From: Nitrospira sp. | GTDB taxonomy: Bacteria > Nitrospirota > Nitrospiria > Nitrospirales > Nitrospiraceae | Assembly (NCBI GenBank): GCA_030444405.1 | Contig: JARFPM010000016.1 | Location: 1 to 57,285 of the forward strand | Length of the DNA: 57,285 bases | Direction: 5' to 3' | In this document: piece by piece, positions 44,060 to 52,772 of the stretch | Position numbering within the stretch: the first letter of the stretch is position 1 | Layout: each line of letters begins with the position of its first letter | The notes under the pieces: model-generated | What the model saw: only the letters and a program-made list of their open reading frames with translations | Told to the model about the DNA's origin: nothing | The model's database searches: none | Made by a program: the position numbers and the translations under genes

Positions 44060-44379
44060 TGCTCGTTCCGAATCTCTTCCATTTCGGCTTCCAATTTCTT
44101 CTGCGACTCCTTGAGCACCTCAACCTCTTTGACGAGACGCACGATCTCGGCATCGTACACAACACGCTCTGCCGTTTCGCCCCGCTCCTTCATGTCGACG
44201 GCCCGCTCGCCGATGTCTTTGTACAGATCGGAGAGTTGCTGGTCTATTTTGCGAAGTTCCAACCTCATGCGGAGCAGCTCAGTCTCTTCCAGAGCACGCC
44301 CTGCTGCATGGACGGTCCCCAAACGCAGTGTGGCGATGCCTGCTCGCAAATCATGTTTCAATCGCTGCAACAAGCCCAT
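44056..44379 (-). CDS. small coiled-coil protein preceding the Ppx/GppA gene
   Basis: A 107-residue helical protein starting MGLLQRLKHDLRAGIATLRLG, with a long coiled coil (ALEETELLRMRLELRKIDQQLSDLY... and a C-terminal EVLKESQKKLEAEMEEIRNE). It has an N-terminal amphipathic segment that might touch membranes or DNA. The start at 44379 is chosen because AAGGAAG lies upstream; the longer frame runs into an inverted repeat. It ends in a four-base ATGA overlap with the Ppx/GppA gene, so the two are coupled. No family recognised. Confidence 0.72.
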   Translation of the reverse strand: MGLLQRLKHDLRAGIATLRLGTVHAAGRALEETELLRMRLELRKIDQQLSDLYKDIGERAVDMKERGETAERVVYDAEIVRLVKEVEVLKESQKKLEAEMEEIRNEQ

Positions 44380-44408
44380 ATCTTTCTTCTTCCTTCCACA
44401 CCCACTAT

Positions 44409-44544
44409 GGTTCAGTGAATCGACATTGTGGGTGGCACCGATCATGGGAGCCCATCCGTCCGCAGCGGGGTCTCTGCACCGGGCGGGGTGCGAGGACGGC
44501 AGAGCTGGTCGGCGACAGGACCCACAATGTCAGCTCACTGAACC
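44409..44544. repeat. 25-base inverted repeat at the recG 3' end
   Basis: The left arm (44409-44433, GGTTCAGTGA...ACATTGTGGGT) and right arm (44520-44544) are reverse complements in 22 of 25 positions, separated by 86 bases that contain a further small stem (GCACC/GGTGC). The right arm encodes the last codons and stop of recG. It may be a cruciform or an old mobile element of the MITE type. Confidence 0.7.
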
Positions 44545-47121
44545 CAACTCCAACTTTTTCTCCCACTTCCGTAGCATCGCTTCACGCAACCCTTGATGGG
44601 CAGGCTCTTTCAATCCCGGGTCCGATTTCAACAGCGAAAAGGCCTCCTGCCTGGCTTGCTGCAACAGGTCACCGTCTCGCACCAGATTCGCGACACGAAA
44701 TTCCGGCATCCCCCATTGGCGCAAGCCAAAGAACTCTCCAGGCCCTCTGATCCGCAAATCGTCCTCGGCAATCACAAATCCGTCGTTTGACCGGACAAGC
44801 GCCTCCAGCCGTTCCCTTGCCGTAGACAGGGACCCTTCACTTGTCATCGAACGTCTTCCCAACTGCGTCCTTCCCCGCCCCAGATTCTGAGCCATCAAGA
44901 GGCAATAGGATTGCTGGTTGCTCCGCCCCACCCGTCCGCGCAATTGATGCAGTTGCGCGAGGCCAAACCGCTCGGCATGTTCGATCAAGATAACGGTCGC
45001 ATTCTGCACATCAACTCCGACTTCGATCACCGTGGTCGCGACCAACACCTGGATCGTTCCGGCCTTGAAGTCGGCCATCACCGCTTCTTTTTCGGCGGCT
45101 TTCATGCGCCCGTGCAGCAGGCCGACACGGAATTCGGACAATTCCCCGCTCTGCAACTGTTCGGCTCCCTGAATCGCTGCCTGGAGATCGGTCTTTTCCG
45201 ATTCTTCCACCAACGGATAGACCACGTACGCTTGCCTGTCGGCACGCAATTCATCGCGCACAATTTGATAGGCACGCCGTCGCTGCGCGTCATGAAAAAG
45301 AAATGTTCGCACTGGCTTTCGTCCAGGTGGCAGTATATCAATCACCGATACGTCAAGGTCACCATACACCGTCATCGCCAATGTCCGGGGAATGGGCGTG
45401 GCCGTCAAAACAAGCACGTCCGGCTTGTAGCCCTTGTCGATCAGGGTCTTTCGCTGCAGGACACCGAACTTGTGCTGCTCATCAACCACCGCCAACCCCA
45501 AGTTCTTGAATCTCACCCCCTGTTGAATGAGGGAATGAGTTCCGATCGCCACTTGAACGTCACCGGATGCCAGCCGCTCAACCTGGGCCTTTTTCACCGT
45601 GGCTCTCTCTCCCCCACGCATGAGAATCGTGCGAAGTCCTAGGGCCTGCAACGTTCCGGAAAGGTTTCGATAGTGCTGCTCCGCTAGAATCTCGGTCGGC
45701 GCCATCAGGGCGGCCTGATAGCCTGAACCACAGGCCATCACCAGTGCATGCAAGGCGACTGCCGTTTTCCCTGACCCCACATCGCCTTGCACCAGACGAT
45801 TCATGGGCCGCGGCGAAATCATGTCCCGAAATATTTCGCGAACGACTCGATCCTGTGCCGTCGTGAGACGAAACGGCAAGAGAGGACCGAGCTTTTCCAA
45901 AAGAGGTGTCCGCGGGTTGAACCGCAATTCCTTCGGCTCTTCATGCACCGATCGATGCCTGGTCGCTAACGCAAGTTGGAGCAGCAGGAACTCCTCGAAG
46001 GCCAATCGTCGATGCGCCGATGTCTTCCCTCGTTCCAGGAGCTGAAGATCGGTACCGGTCTTGGGAAAATGAATATCGTGGAAGGCTTCATAAATTGGGA
46101 TCAGGCGCTGTCGCGCTCGAAGGGGCACAGGCAAATGGTCAAGGAGCTCAATCCCATGGTCCGCCAATAGATTCTTCACCAACACCCGCATCTGGCGTGA
46201 GGTCCATCCTTTGGTCTCGTGATAGATCGGAACAATTCGACCGACATGTAGCATCGATTCGGTATCTTCTCCGATGATTTCATATTGCGCCACATCCATT
46301 CCCGGGACCATCCATCCTTGTCGATCTGAGAGTACCCGCCCGCTCATCATCACGCGAGTCCCAACCGTAAGCATCTCCTCCAAATACGGTTGATTGAAAA
46401 ACACAACCTGCATTCGACCAGACTGATCTTCGACGCCGACTTCCACTACACTCAACCGCCGCTTTCTTGTCCGTTTCACCTCGCATTTTCTGACCACCCC
46501 ACAAATCGAGGCAATCATACCCGGAACGAGATTTCCGATCGGTGTCATGACCGAACGGTCCTCGTAGCGCCACGGGATGGTCCAGAGCGCATCCTCCACC
46601 GTCGCGATATGCAATCGTTGCAAGACATCGGTGCGCTTCGGCCCCACGCCTTTGACGAATCGGACCGGAAGATTCCAGAGATCGGATCTGCCGGCACTCG
46701 TCACTTCGGAGTTACAGGAGGCTTGCGTCGGCGAATCTTTCAGCCGAATGAGCTTCTGTTGATCAACGGCTCGAAGCGCCTTAATGAGCAACGCAGCCGC
46801 CTGCAATCGTCGACGTTGCTCATCGAAGGGGAGCGTCGGTTGAAAATCGATGAAGAGGTCCCGCAATGATATCAGGCGGGCTTCAATGGCCTTGGGGTAA
46901 ACATCTTGGCGAAGGGCAGACAAGACTTGTGACGAGATGAATGACCTCAGATTTGTGACGGCCCTGAGATGGGCACAATCATCTCGGCTCGCAAACTCGA
47001 TTGGTCGCGCTATTCGGTCCAACCACTCCTGAAACGGCGTGTGCGGACTCGATTCGGTGGGAGCCTGCATACGGGAATAGATCGTAGCACAGCATCCCTC
47101 GGCGCTCAATGAACCAGACAA
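44530..47121 (-). CDS. recG: ATP-dependent DNA helicase RecG
   Basis: RecG, 863 residues, which reverses stalled replication forks and processes branched DNA. Seen: an N-terminal extension of about 130 residues with low similarity, a wedge OB-fold domain (LWTIPWRYEDRSVMTPI...), and the helicase motifs MNRLVQGDVGSGKTAVAL, LMAPTEILAEQHY, VVDEQHKFGV, VLTATPIPRTLAMT, LLHGRMKAAEK, VATTVIEVGVDVQNA and QLRGRVGRS, ending in a RecG-type tail. Some length may be an N-terminal extension found in other Nitrospira-like bacteria. The stop lies inside an inverted repeat. Confidence 0.96.
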   Translation of the reverse strand: MSGSLSAEGCCATIYSRMQAPTESSPHTPFQEWLDRIARPIEFASRDDCAHLRAVTNLRSFISSQVLSALRQDVYPKAIEARLISLRDLFIDFQPTLPFDEQRRRLQAAALLIKALRAVDQQKLIRLKDSPTQASCNSEVTSAGRSDLWNLPVRFVKGVGPKRTDVLQRLHIATVEDALWTIPWRYEDRSVMTPIGNLVPGMIASICGVVRKCEVKRTRKRRLSVVEVGVEDQSGRMQVVFFNQPYLEEMLTVGTRVMMSGRVLSDRQGWMVPGMDVAQYEIIGEDTESMLHVGRIVPIYHETKGWTSRQMRVLVKNLLADHGIELLDHLPVPLRARQRLIPIYEAFHDIHFPKTGTDLQLLERGKTSAHRRLAFEEFLLLQLALATRHRSVHEEPKELRFNPRTPLLEKLGPLLPFRLTTAQDRVVREIFRDMISPRPMNRLVQGDVGSGKTAVALHALVMACGSGYQAALMAPTEILAEQHYRNLSGTLQALGLRTILMRGGERATVKKAQVERLASGDVQVAIGTHSLIQQGVRFKNLGLAVVDEQHKFGVLQRKTLIDKGYKPDVLVLTATPIPRTLAMTVYGDLDVSVIDILPPGRKPVRTFLFHDAQRRRAYQIVRDELRADRQAYVVYPLVEESEKTDLQAAIQGAEQLQSGELSEFRVGLLHGRMKAAEKEAVMADFKAGTIQVLVATTVIEVGVDVQNATVILIEHAERFGLAQLHQLRGRVGRSNQQSYCLLMAQNLGRGRTQLGRRSMTSEGSLSTARERLEALVRSNDGFVIAEDDLRIRGPGEFFGLRQWGMPEFRVANLVRDGDLLQQARQEAFSLLKSDPGLKEPAHQGLREAMLRKWEKKLELGSVS

Positions 47122-47205
47122 ACGACCTGCCAGAATCCCTCGACTGTTTTTTACCAGATTGCTTGGTCATCTTTTCTTAGGGTGCTACACTGTGCTCGAC
47201 AACTC

Positions 47206-48621
47206 ATGTATCGTCGTAACATCAGACATATTCTGATACCGCTTGCAGCCGGCCTGGCTCTGGTGATTGGATACAACCTCTTTTTGAGGCCTGTCCTGCC
47301 GCCACACATGGTGCGGCTCACAGAAACCGTCGAACCGGTCGCTCCTCCTCCCGCTCCGCCGCAGGGCAGGTGGCCAGAAAGTGAGGCGAAATCGGTTCGC
47401 GTGCTCGATCAGAGCGTGGTACCGTCTACCCCGCATGAGGGTCTGCTGGAAGCCATTCGCGATGAGATCGAAAAACATAACTTGTCGCTCGCCGAAACGA
47501 AACTGAAAGACCTCCCTCCAGCTGTCCTGTCGGACGCAAAATCCAAGCCCTTCGTCGCAACCCTGTGGAACAATCTCGGGCTGCAGCAGGAACGACTCAA
47601 TGGCACTCAGGTTTCGACCAAAGCGTACAAGCGAGCTGCGGATCTTGACGACTCGAATCCCGTGATCCTTATGAATCTGGCCCATGCCTATTGGGAGCAG
47701 CGGGACCGCGCGCTGAATGCAGAATTCCTGATGAAATTGATGAAGGTGGCCCCAGAGGAACCCTTCCCCCACTTGGCCATGGCCGACTTGTTGCACGAAC
47801 AGGATGAACTGCAGGAAGCCGTGAAGCACTTGGACCAGGCAGCGGACCGAGCAAGGCAGGACCCAGGATTGCAGTCCTACCTCACCGCCGTCACGGCGAA
47901 AGTTCGCCGCATTCAGTCGGTTGAATCCCGCATGACTGCAAGAAGCAGCACTCACTTTGTCGTGAAGTTCGACGGTGAGGAAGACCAGGGTACCTGGATC
48001 TCAGTTCTGGAGATTCTTGAAGAAGCCTATCGAGAGATTGGGCAAAAATTCGGTCATTTCCCTTCGAAACCAATCATGGTCGTTCTCCATGCCAAGGATT
48101 CGTTTCAAGGGGCGACCGGGAGCCCCGCTTGGGCCGATGGCCTCTATGACCCTGCCCTTGGACGCATTCAGATTCCCACTCAAGGGGCGACCACGGATCG
48201 GAAGTGGTTGGCCAGTGTGCTTCGTCATGAATATGTCCACGCCTTACTCCATGACCGCTTAGGAGCAAGCAGCGGGGCGCTGCCGACCTGGTTGAACGAA
48301 GGCCTGGCCATGCAATTGGCCGGAGATGCGTGGCCCGAGCTTGATCAGGCCATGAGCGGGGACATCACGGTAATTCCCTTAACTTATTTAGAAGGCTCCT
48401 GGGTTGCGCTGCCGGCTGGTGCGTCGACAGTGGCCTACTTAGAGGCTAATTCGGCAACACACTATTTGATTGAGCGATGGGGGATGGCCCGCGTCGATGA
48501 ACTGCTGAATGCTTTGCAAGCCAAGTCGTCTGTAGCCGCTGCACTTGAAAACAAGCTGTTTGTTTCCTACGAACAGTTTCACCGGCAGTGGCTCGAAAGC
48601 TTCGAACGGAGCCGGTCGTAA
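47206..48621 (+). CDS. membrane-anchored TPR/gluzincin peptidase
   Basis: A 471-residue protein: an N-terminal membrane anchor (HILIPLAAGLALVIGYNLFL), a Pro-rich linker, TPR-like helices (about 118-225, including VATLWNNLGLQQERL and PVILMNLAHAYWEQRD), then a peptidase-MA-like domain with the zinc site HEYVH (341-345) and third ligand Glu365 (WLNEGLA). It would act in the periplasm as a metallopeptidase. A GTG at 47182 is an alternative start. Divergent from recG. Confidence 0.87.
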   Translation: MYRRNIRHILIPLAAGLALVIGYNLFLRPVLPPHMVRLTETVEPVAPPPAPPQGRWPESEAKSVRVLDQSVVPSTPHEGLLEAIRDEIEKHNLSLAETKLKDLPPAVLSDAKSKPFVATLWNNLGLQQERLNGTQVSTKAYKRAADLDDSNPVILMNLAHAYWEQRDRALNAEFLMKLMKVAPEEPFPHLAMADLLHEQDELQEAVKHLDQAADRARQDPGLQSYLTAVTAKVRRIQSVESRMTARSSTHFVVKFDGEEDQGTWISVLEILEEAYREIGQKFGHFPSKPIMVVLHAKDSFQGATGSPAWADGLYDPALGRIQIPTQGATTDRKWLASVLRHEYVHALLHDRLGASSGALPTWLNEGLAMQLAGDAWPELDQAMSGDITVIPLTYLEGSWVALPAGASTVAYLEANSATHYLIERWGMARVDELLNALQAKSSVAAALENKLFVSYEQFHRQWLESFERSRS

Positions 48622-48669
48622 CTTCGCCCTGCTTCCTTACTGGTCAATTGGCCATGAATACTAACGCTG

Positions 48670-49542
48670 TCAGATCGATCCTGCTGCGGACTCTTCCTGC
48701 GGCAGACTAGGCCAGGCGGGAAGTATATCAGCCTGATCGCTGTTCGACTGCTCAGGCCCTTCGTCGGACTCCAACTGAGATAGCTGATCCTCCCACAGAA
48801 CCTTCTTTCCACTGGGATCATACATTCGAATTCTGAAGTCAAATGTGTGGGGACTCGCGAGTGGACTGTCGTCCGGTGCGATCGATCGACCTGCAATCCG
48901 CTGGGCTCGCGGAATTCGTGTGCGGACGGTCGTAAACTCATCCTCCCATACAAGTATGCCGGTCGCCGTGTCCATTGCCCGCAGCAAAAACACCGGCTGC
49001 TCCGTAGTCGCGTCAATAACCTGTCTCCTCGTAACAGTTGCTCGTCGCGGCAGTGCGGTCGATACGACCTGTCCCCCTCCCTTCCAGTCAGGCTGCACAA
49101 GATTGAGTCGCCCCTCCCATTGAAACACTCCAGTATTTGCGTCGTATACCCGCAACACGAAATTGGACAGATCTGTAGCACCAAGTCCGACGCCACCAGC
49201 AAAAATGCGCGGTCCGCGGCTTGATCTCACCCCGTCGCTTTCTTTGACGGCGAGTTCATAGACTTCATTAGACAAGATATGGCCTGATTCAGCATCATAC
49301 ACCTTTACCGCGATCGTTGAGACGGTGCCGATTTGGTACCCGAACCCTGCAGCCACAATTGCCCTCTTTTCCTCTGTGCCGATTCCCCCGCAGGCCGTAC
49401 CAATAGGGAATGAGAGACATAGGACGAGAGCGAATAGCCCGCTCAGGAGCTTCGAACAGTCATAGTATGCACTGCCCCCCGGTTGATCGGTCACATGGAC
49501 TAGGCCGAAAAGACTCGTCAACACGACCCGTCTGCGCAACAT
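48670..49542 (-). CDS. exported protein with PQQ/WD-like beta-propeller repeats
   Basis: A 290-residue protein with an N-terminal hydrophobic segment (LLSGLFALVLCLSFPIG) possibly leading to a lipid-anchored Cys (TACGG). It contains at least four repeats of the form VYDxxTGxxxWE (KVYDAESGHI, RVYDANTGVFQWEG, RAMDTATGILVWEDEF, RMYDPSGKKVLWEDQL), so probably a small beta-propeller or beta-sandwich. The start at 49542 follows GGAGGGT by six bases and lies four bases after the stop of the DCC gene. Function unknown. Confidence 0.75.
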   Translation of the reverse strand: MLRRRVVLTSLFGLVHVTDQPGGSAYYDCSKLLSGLFALVLCLSFPIGTACGGIGTEEKRAIVAAGFGYQIGTVSTIAVKVYDAESGHILSNEVYELAVKESDGVRSSRGPRIFAGGVGLGATDLSNFVLRVYDANTGVFQWEGRLNLVQPDWKGGGQVVSTALPRRATVTRRQVIDATTEQPVFLLRAMDTATGILVWEDEFTTVRTRIPRAQRIAGRSIAPDDSPLASPHTFDFRIRMYDPSGKKVLWEDQLSQLESDEGPEQSNSDQADILPAWPSLPQEESAAGSI

Positions 49543-49546
49543 ATAT

Positions 49547-50080
49547 CTACCCTCCAAAAAGCTGAGCGCATTCTGAAAGAGGGTAGGTCGTCCGTAAATT
49601 CCTCGCTGTAGGAAGAATCCCCTCGAAAGAGGGGGATCTCGAAAAAACAAGAGCCGTATACTCAGTCTTGTCGGCTAGGAGAGGTTGGCTGCCAAACCAT
49701 CGATACCGATGGCGAGCAACCATGCGATAGCCCCATTCGGCGAGCCGTCTAGCAGAAGGGAACCGTAACCACCACAGCAGAAGCTTCCCACCTGGGAGGT
49801 CGGGGAAGAAAGGAGGAAACGCTTCGAGCCCCTGGCACACTTCTCCTGAAGGTCGAAATAAGAAGGCTACATCAGGACGATTAGAACGATAGTTCGGCCC
49901 TAAGAGCCTCTTTGCTGCTTCGCTCTGATATGCAAGGAATGCCACCCCCGATTCTGCTCGTCCAACTCCCCACTCTTTGAGTTTCTGTTTTGCAGAAACA
50001 CACAATCGGCATTCTCCATCATAGACTAATAGACTGACTTGCCTGGATAACTGGCCCTCGATCTGCTCCTTGAACTCCAT
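49547..50080 (-). CDS. DCC-family thiol-disulfide oxidoreductase-like protein (DUF393)
   Basis: A 177-residue protein with the family motif YDGECRLC (20-27), a CxxC active-site-like pair in a thioredoxin-like fold, followed by AYQSEAAKRLL, the typical DVAFLFRPSGEVCQGLEA and a hydrophobic segment GGKLLLWWLRF. Known members are poorly characterised; a thiol-redox role is assumed. Together with the beta-propeller gene it forms a two-gene minus-strand unit. Confidence 0.88.
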   Translation of the reverse strand: MEFKEQIEGQLSRQVSLLVYDGECRLCVSAKQKLKEWGVGRAESGVAFLAYQSEAAKRLLGPNYRSNRPDVAFLFRPSGEVCQGLEAFPPFFPDLPGGKLLLWWLRFPSARRLAEWGYRMVARHRYRWFGSQPLLADKTEYTALVFSRSPSFEGILPTARNLRTTYPLSECAQLFGG

Positions 50081-50163
50081 GATGCAGGCAGGTTAGCACT
50101 CTGAAACGGCAGGCAACAAGACAACCATTGCCGACGTTTTCCTCCGCGGTCTATAGTCTTCAA

Positions 50164-50565
50164 ATGAAACAAACCGCATTGCTGAATCTGCTGATTGGCA
50201 CGCTTATCGTCGAGACAGGATTTTTCCTCATAGAAAACGGTGCATCAACAAAACCAGACATGGCTTGGAGATTCGGATTTTTCATCCTCATGCCTCTAAC
50301 ACTCGCGGTATTGATTTGGCTTCACCTCCGATGGGCCGCCATGGCTTGTGTGATCTACGCCACGGTTGGATTGGCACTGGACATGGCGACAATCATTCAG
50401 GTGCTGACAAAAGATTCCGAGTTGGGCGTTTCCTTGATAGCCAACGCACTCAGCGGGCTCTTCAATTTCTTCTTGATTGTGTTCGGCGGACGGTCGTTTT
50501 TGGATGTAGGCCAGGGGCCGATGCCTCTAGAATCCCGTCCTCCCAATCCTCCGTCCCCTTCTTGA
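50164..50565 (+). CDS. small polytopic membrane protein
   Basis: A 133-residue protein with four hydrophobic helices (LLNLLIGTLIVETGFFLI, FGFFILMPLTLAVLIWLHL, AMACVIYATVGLALDMATI, LSGLFNFFLIVFG) and a Pro-rich tail. The ATG at 50164 is preferred over an upstream in-frame start since it begins the first helix. It runs convergently into a methyltransferase gene and overlaps it by 104 bases. Family unknown. Confidence 0.72.
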   Translation: MKQTALLNLLIGTLIVETGFFLIENGASTKPDMAWRFGFFILMPLTLAVLIWLHLRWAAMACVIYATVGLALDMATIIQVLTKDSELGVSLIANALSGLFNFFLIVFGGRSFLDVGQGPMPLESRPPNPPSPS

Positions 50566-51517
50566 TGGGAAACGATTTGACCGCGACGAATCCGGCATCT
50601 TTCAGCCAGTTTGCCGTCTCCGAGGCTGAATAGGTGTTTCCACCTTCCGTAAACAATAACATCGACACAGCAAACAAACTTGCTTCTACTGGGTACAAAC
50701 CTTCGCGATCGTAGAGAAACGCGTCTTGGATGATGAATCGGCCGCCCGGCCTCAATGCTGCCAAAGCTCGGCGAAAAATAGCCCGATTCTCTTCGGGCGA
50801 ATAAATGTGCAGCACATTCGAATACCAGATCACATCATACGTACCAGGGATAGGTTCTTTCGAAAAATCGAGCGGGAGGTAGGAGAGTCGCCGCCTCGCA
50901 TTATGAGTGCCGGCTATTTCTTTGGCGACCTCAAGAGCCGCCTCTCGATCACAGACGGTAGCGCGAAGCGTTGGGTTCTTCGCGAGAAACGCCATGGCGT
51001 AGGTGCCGGGTCCTCCGCCGAGATCCAGCAGTGTTTTCGCACGACCGATGTGAAGTTGGGCGGCAATCGCAGGGGCAATTTCTAAGGTCCTGTGGTGCAT
51101 GGCCCACGTGAATTGTCGACGGTAGTCCGGACTGTCTGGAATATCATGGTCGACTGGCAAGCCACTCCGCACGGAGTCCAACAATCGTACCCAGTCCGCC
51201 CAATGGCGTTTGATCAGATCTAAATAGCCGCCGCGATAGGCGCGATGGTCGGCATTCAGCGCTGTTGCTCCCAGCCGGCTATTCTTGTAGCTGGCTCCGT
51301 TTTTCTGTAATACCCCCACCGCTGCGAGATTACGACAAAGGATGCTCAGCCCCCTTTCGCTCACCTTGAGCTCCTTGGCAAGGTGGGGGATCGTCCACAA
51401 TCGGTCGCCGACAGTCGTAAAGAGATCCAGTTCCAGCGCGACCAGCAACAGTCGTGGCAATCGATAGGCTGAGACAGCGTCCCGAAATTCGTCGAATGTC
51501 GCGATTCGACGAGTCAC
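50462..51517 (-). CDS. SAM-dependent O-methyltransferase-like protein
   Basis: A 351-residue protein with a winged-helix dimerisation domain (DEFRDAVSAYRLPRLLLVALELDLF...) and a methyltransferase domain: LLDLGGGPGTYAMAFL, VCDREAALEVAKE, YLPLDFSKEP, VIWYSNVLHIYSPEENRAIFRRALAALRPGGRFIIQDAF. The start is placed at the GTG at 51517, which overlaps the stop of the preceding gene by four bases (GTGA) in line with the other overlaps of this unit and with GGAAG upstream; a longer frame to 51547 is possible. It is the last of four coupled genes (53371 down to 50462). Substrate unknown. Confidence 0.87.
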   Translation of the reverse strand: MTRRIATFDEFRDAVSAYRLPRLLLVALELDLFTTVGDRLWTIPHLAKELKVSERGLSILCRNLAAVGVLQKNGASYKNSRLGATALNADHRAYRGGYLDLIKRHWADWVRLLDSVRSGLPVDHDIPDSPDYRRQFTWAMHHRTLEIAPAIAAQLHIGRAKTLLDLGGGPGTYAMAFLAKNPTLRATVCDREAALEVAKEIAGTHNARRRLSYLPLDFSKEPIPGTYDVIWYSNVLHIYSPEENRAIFRRALAALRPGGRFIIQDAFLYDREGLYPVEASLFAVSMLLFTEGGNTYSASETANWLKDAGFVAVKSFPIKKGTEDWEDGILEASAPGLHPKTTVRRTQSRRN

Positions 51518-51951
51518 GATGCGCTTCCGATTTGCCTGCAGCACCATCGGATGAGATCTTCCAGCTTGGCGCGATTCTGCAGATCCGCACCCCGTGCAAA
51601 CGTGACCGCCACAAACTCGTCGGTCATCTCGGTCTCCTCAACAAAACCCGATTGAAGGAGGATCGCCCGATATTTGGCGACAGCGGGCTGAAGAAAGTAC
51701 TTGGCCTGCTTCGCGACTTCATCGGTTCCTAAATCCTCCGGCGTTCCTTCCGACATCAGCGCAATCACCTCATCCATCGCCACCCCATACTGGCAAAGGA
51801 CCCTCCCGTCCGGCCTGACTTCCAACAGCCAGCCATCCCCACCAAGATCCATGACGAGCGGGCCGTTAGGCTCCAATTCGTAAAACTGGGGGAAAGACCG
51901 CATCAGGTCGGCACGAAGCTGAGCCCATGCTGGGGAAGGCGGGTCGGTCAT
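51514..51951 (-). CDS. hypothetical protein in an overlapping four-gene unit
   Basis: A 145-residue protein of unknown family. Start at 51951 gives the four-base ATGA overlap with the TPR gene. It has a possible two-layer alpha/beta domain: PQFYELEPNGPLVMDLGGDGWLLEVRPDGRVLCQYG and a helical part (DEVAKQAKYFLQPAVAKYRAILLQSGF). It ends in a four-base overlap with the methyltransferase gene. No motif suggests an activity. Confidence 0.72.
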   Translation of the reverse strand: MTDPPSPAWAQLRADLMRSFPQFYELEPNGPLVMDLGGDGWLLEVRPDGRVLCQYGVAMDEVIALMSEGTPEDLGTDEVAKQAKYFLQPAVAKYRAILLQSGFVEETEMTDEFVAVTFARGADLQNRAKLEDLIRWCCRQIGSAS

Positions 51952-52772
51952 GTCTGCATTCCTCGTCGAGGCCTCGACTGATATAGATCGGCGAGGTGGG
52001 CACGAAGTGTTTTTAGGCGCTGCGTGTTTTCTTCCAGTTTCGGCAGGCAATATTTACGATCCATGTGCACCACCCGTTCGAGGAGATCGGCTGCGTCCTG
52101 CAAACGTCCCATTTCCTCATAACATTGAACCAGCACGTATCGGGCGCCACCAGTACGAAGCTCGTCGCCTAACCGCTCGGCAACCGACTGGCTGGTTTGA
52201 CAACAGGCGGTGGCCTCGTCGTAGCGTTTTTGTGCCAAGAATGTGCGGCCTATCATACGCCAGACGTCCGCGACACCGCCCAGATCACCCCATCGACGCA
52301 TCAACTCCAATGACCGTTCGTAAAACTGAATTGCTTCGTCAAACTGGCCGGTTTCACGAGCCACCAAACCAAGGTCCGAGAACAGGACGGCTTGGGCCGC
52401 TTCATCATGCGTCTTGGTCATGAGGTCGAGCGCCTCCAGATAATATGCTCGTGCTCGATCCCATTCCTCGGCATCGGCCCGAAGATTGCCCAAGTTTGCC
52501 AGCGTCGTCCCGATTCCTTTCTCATCACCGAGGAGTTTTTGCAATCCCAAGACCTCCTGATAATGCGCCTGGGCAGAATCCCGCCGTCCGCTGACTGCGC
52601 AGATGTTACCCAGATTACCAAGAGTGGCGACTAGAGCCCGTTGATCACCGGTGAGCCGATCGTACTCCAACGCCCTGACGTAACAGGCATAGGCCTCCGT
52701 ATAGAATCCGCGTGAAAAATGCTCGTTGCCTTGTCGATTCAATTCTTCGGATAGGCTGTTACGCAATGTCAT
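51948..52772 (-). CDS. tetratricopeptide-repeat protein
   Basis: A 274-residue protein built of about six TPR units of the 40-residue Rapsyn/NB-ARC-type (for example GDQRALVATLGNLGNICAVSGRRDSAQAHYQEVL, KGIGTTLANLGNLRADAEEWDRARAYYLEAL, QAVLFSDLGLVARETGQFDEAIQFYERSLEL). It is likely an interaction scaffold in the cytoplasm. Overlaps both neighbours by four bases. Confidence 0.87.
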   Translation of the reverse strand: MTLRNSLSEELNRQGNEHFSRGFYTEAYACYVRALEYDRLTGDQRALVATLGNLGNICAVSGRRDSAQAHYQEVLGLQKLLGDEKGIGTTLANLGNLRADAEEWDRARAYYLEALDLMTKTHDEAAQAVLFSDLGLVARETGQFDEAIQFYERSLELMRRWGDLGGVADVWRMIGRTFLAQKRYDEATACCQTSQSVAERLGDELRTGGARYVLVQCYEEMGRLQDAADLLERVVHMDRKYCLPKLEENTQRLKTLRAHLADLYQSRPRRGMQT

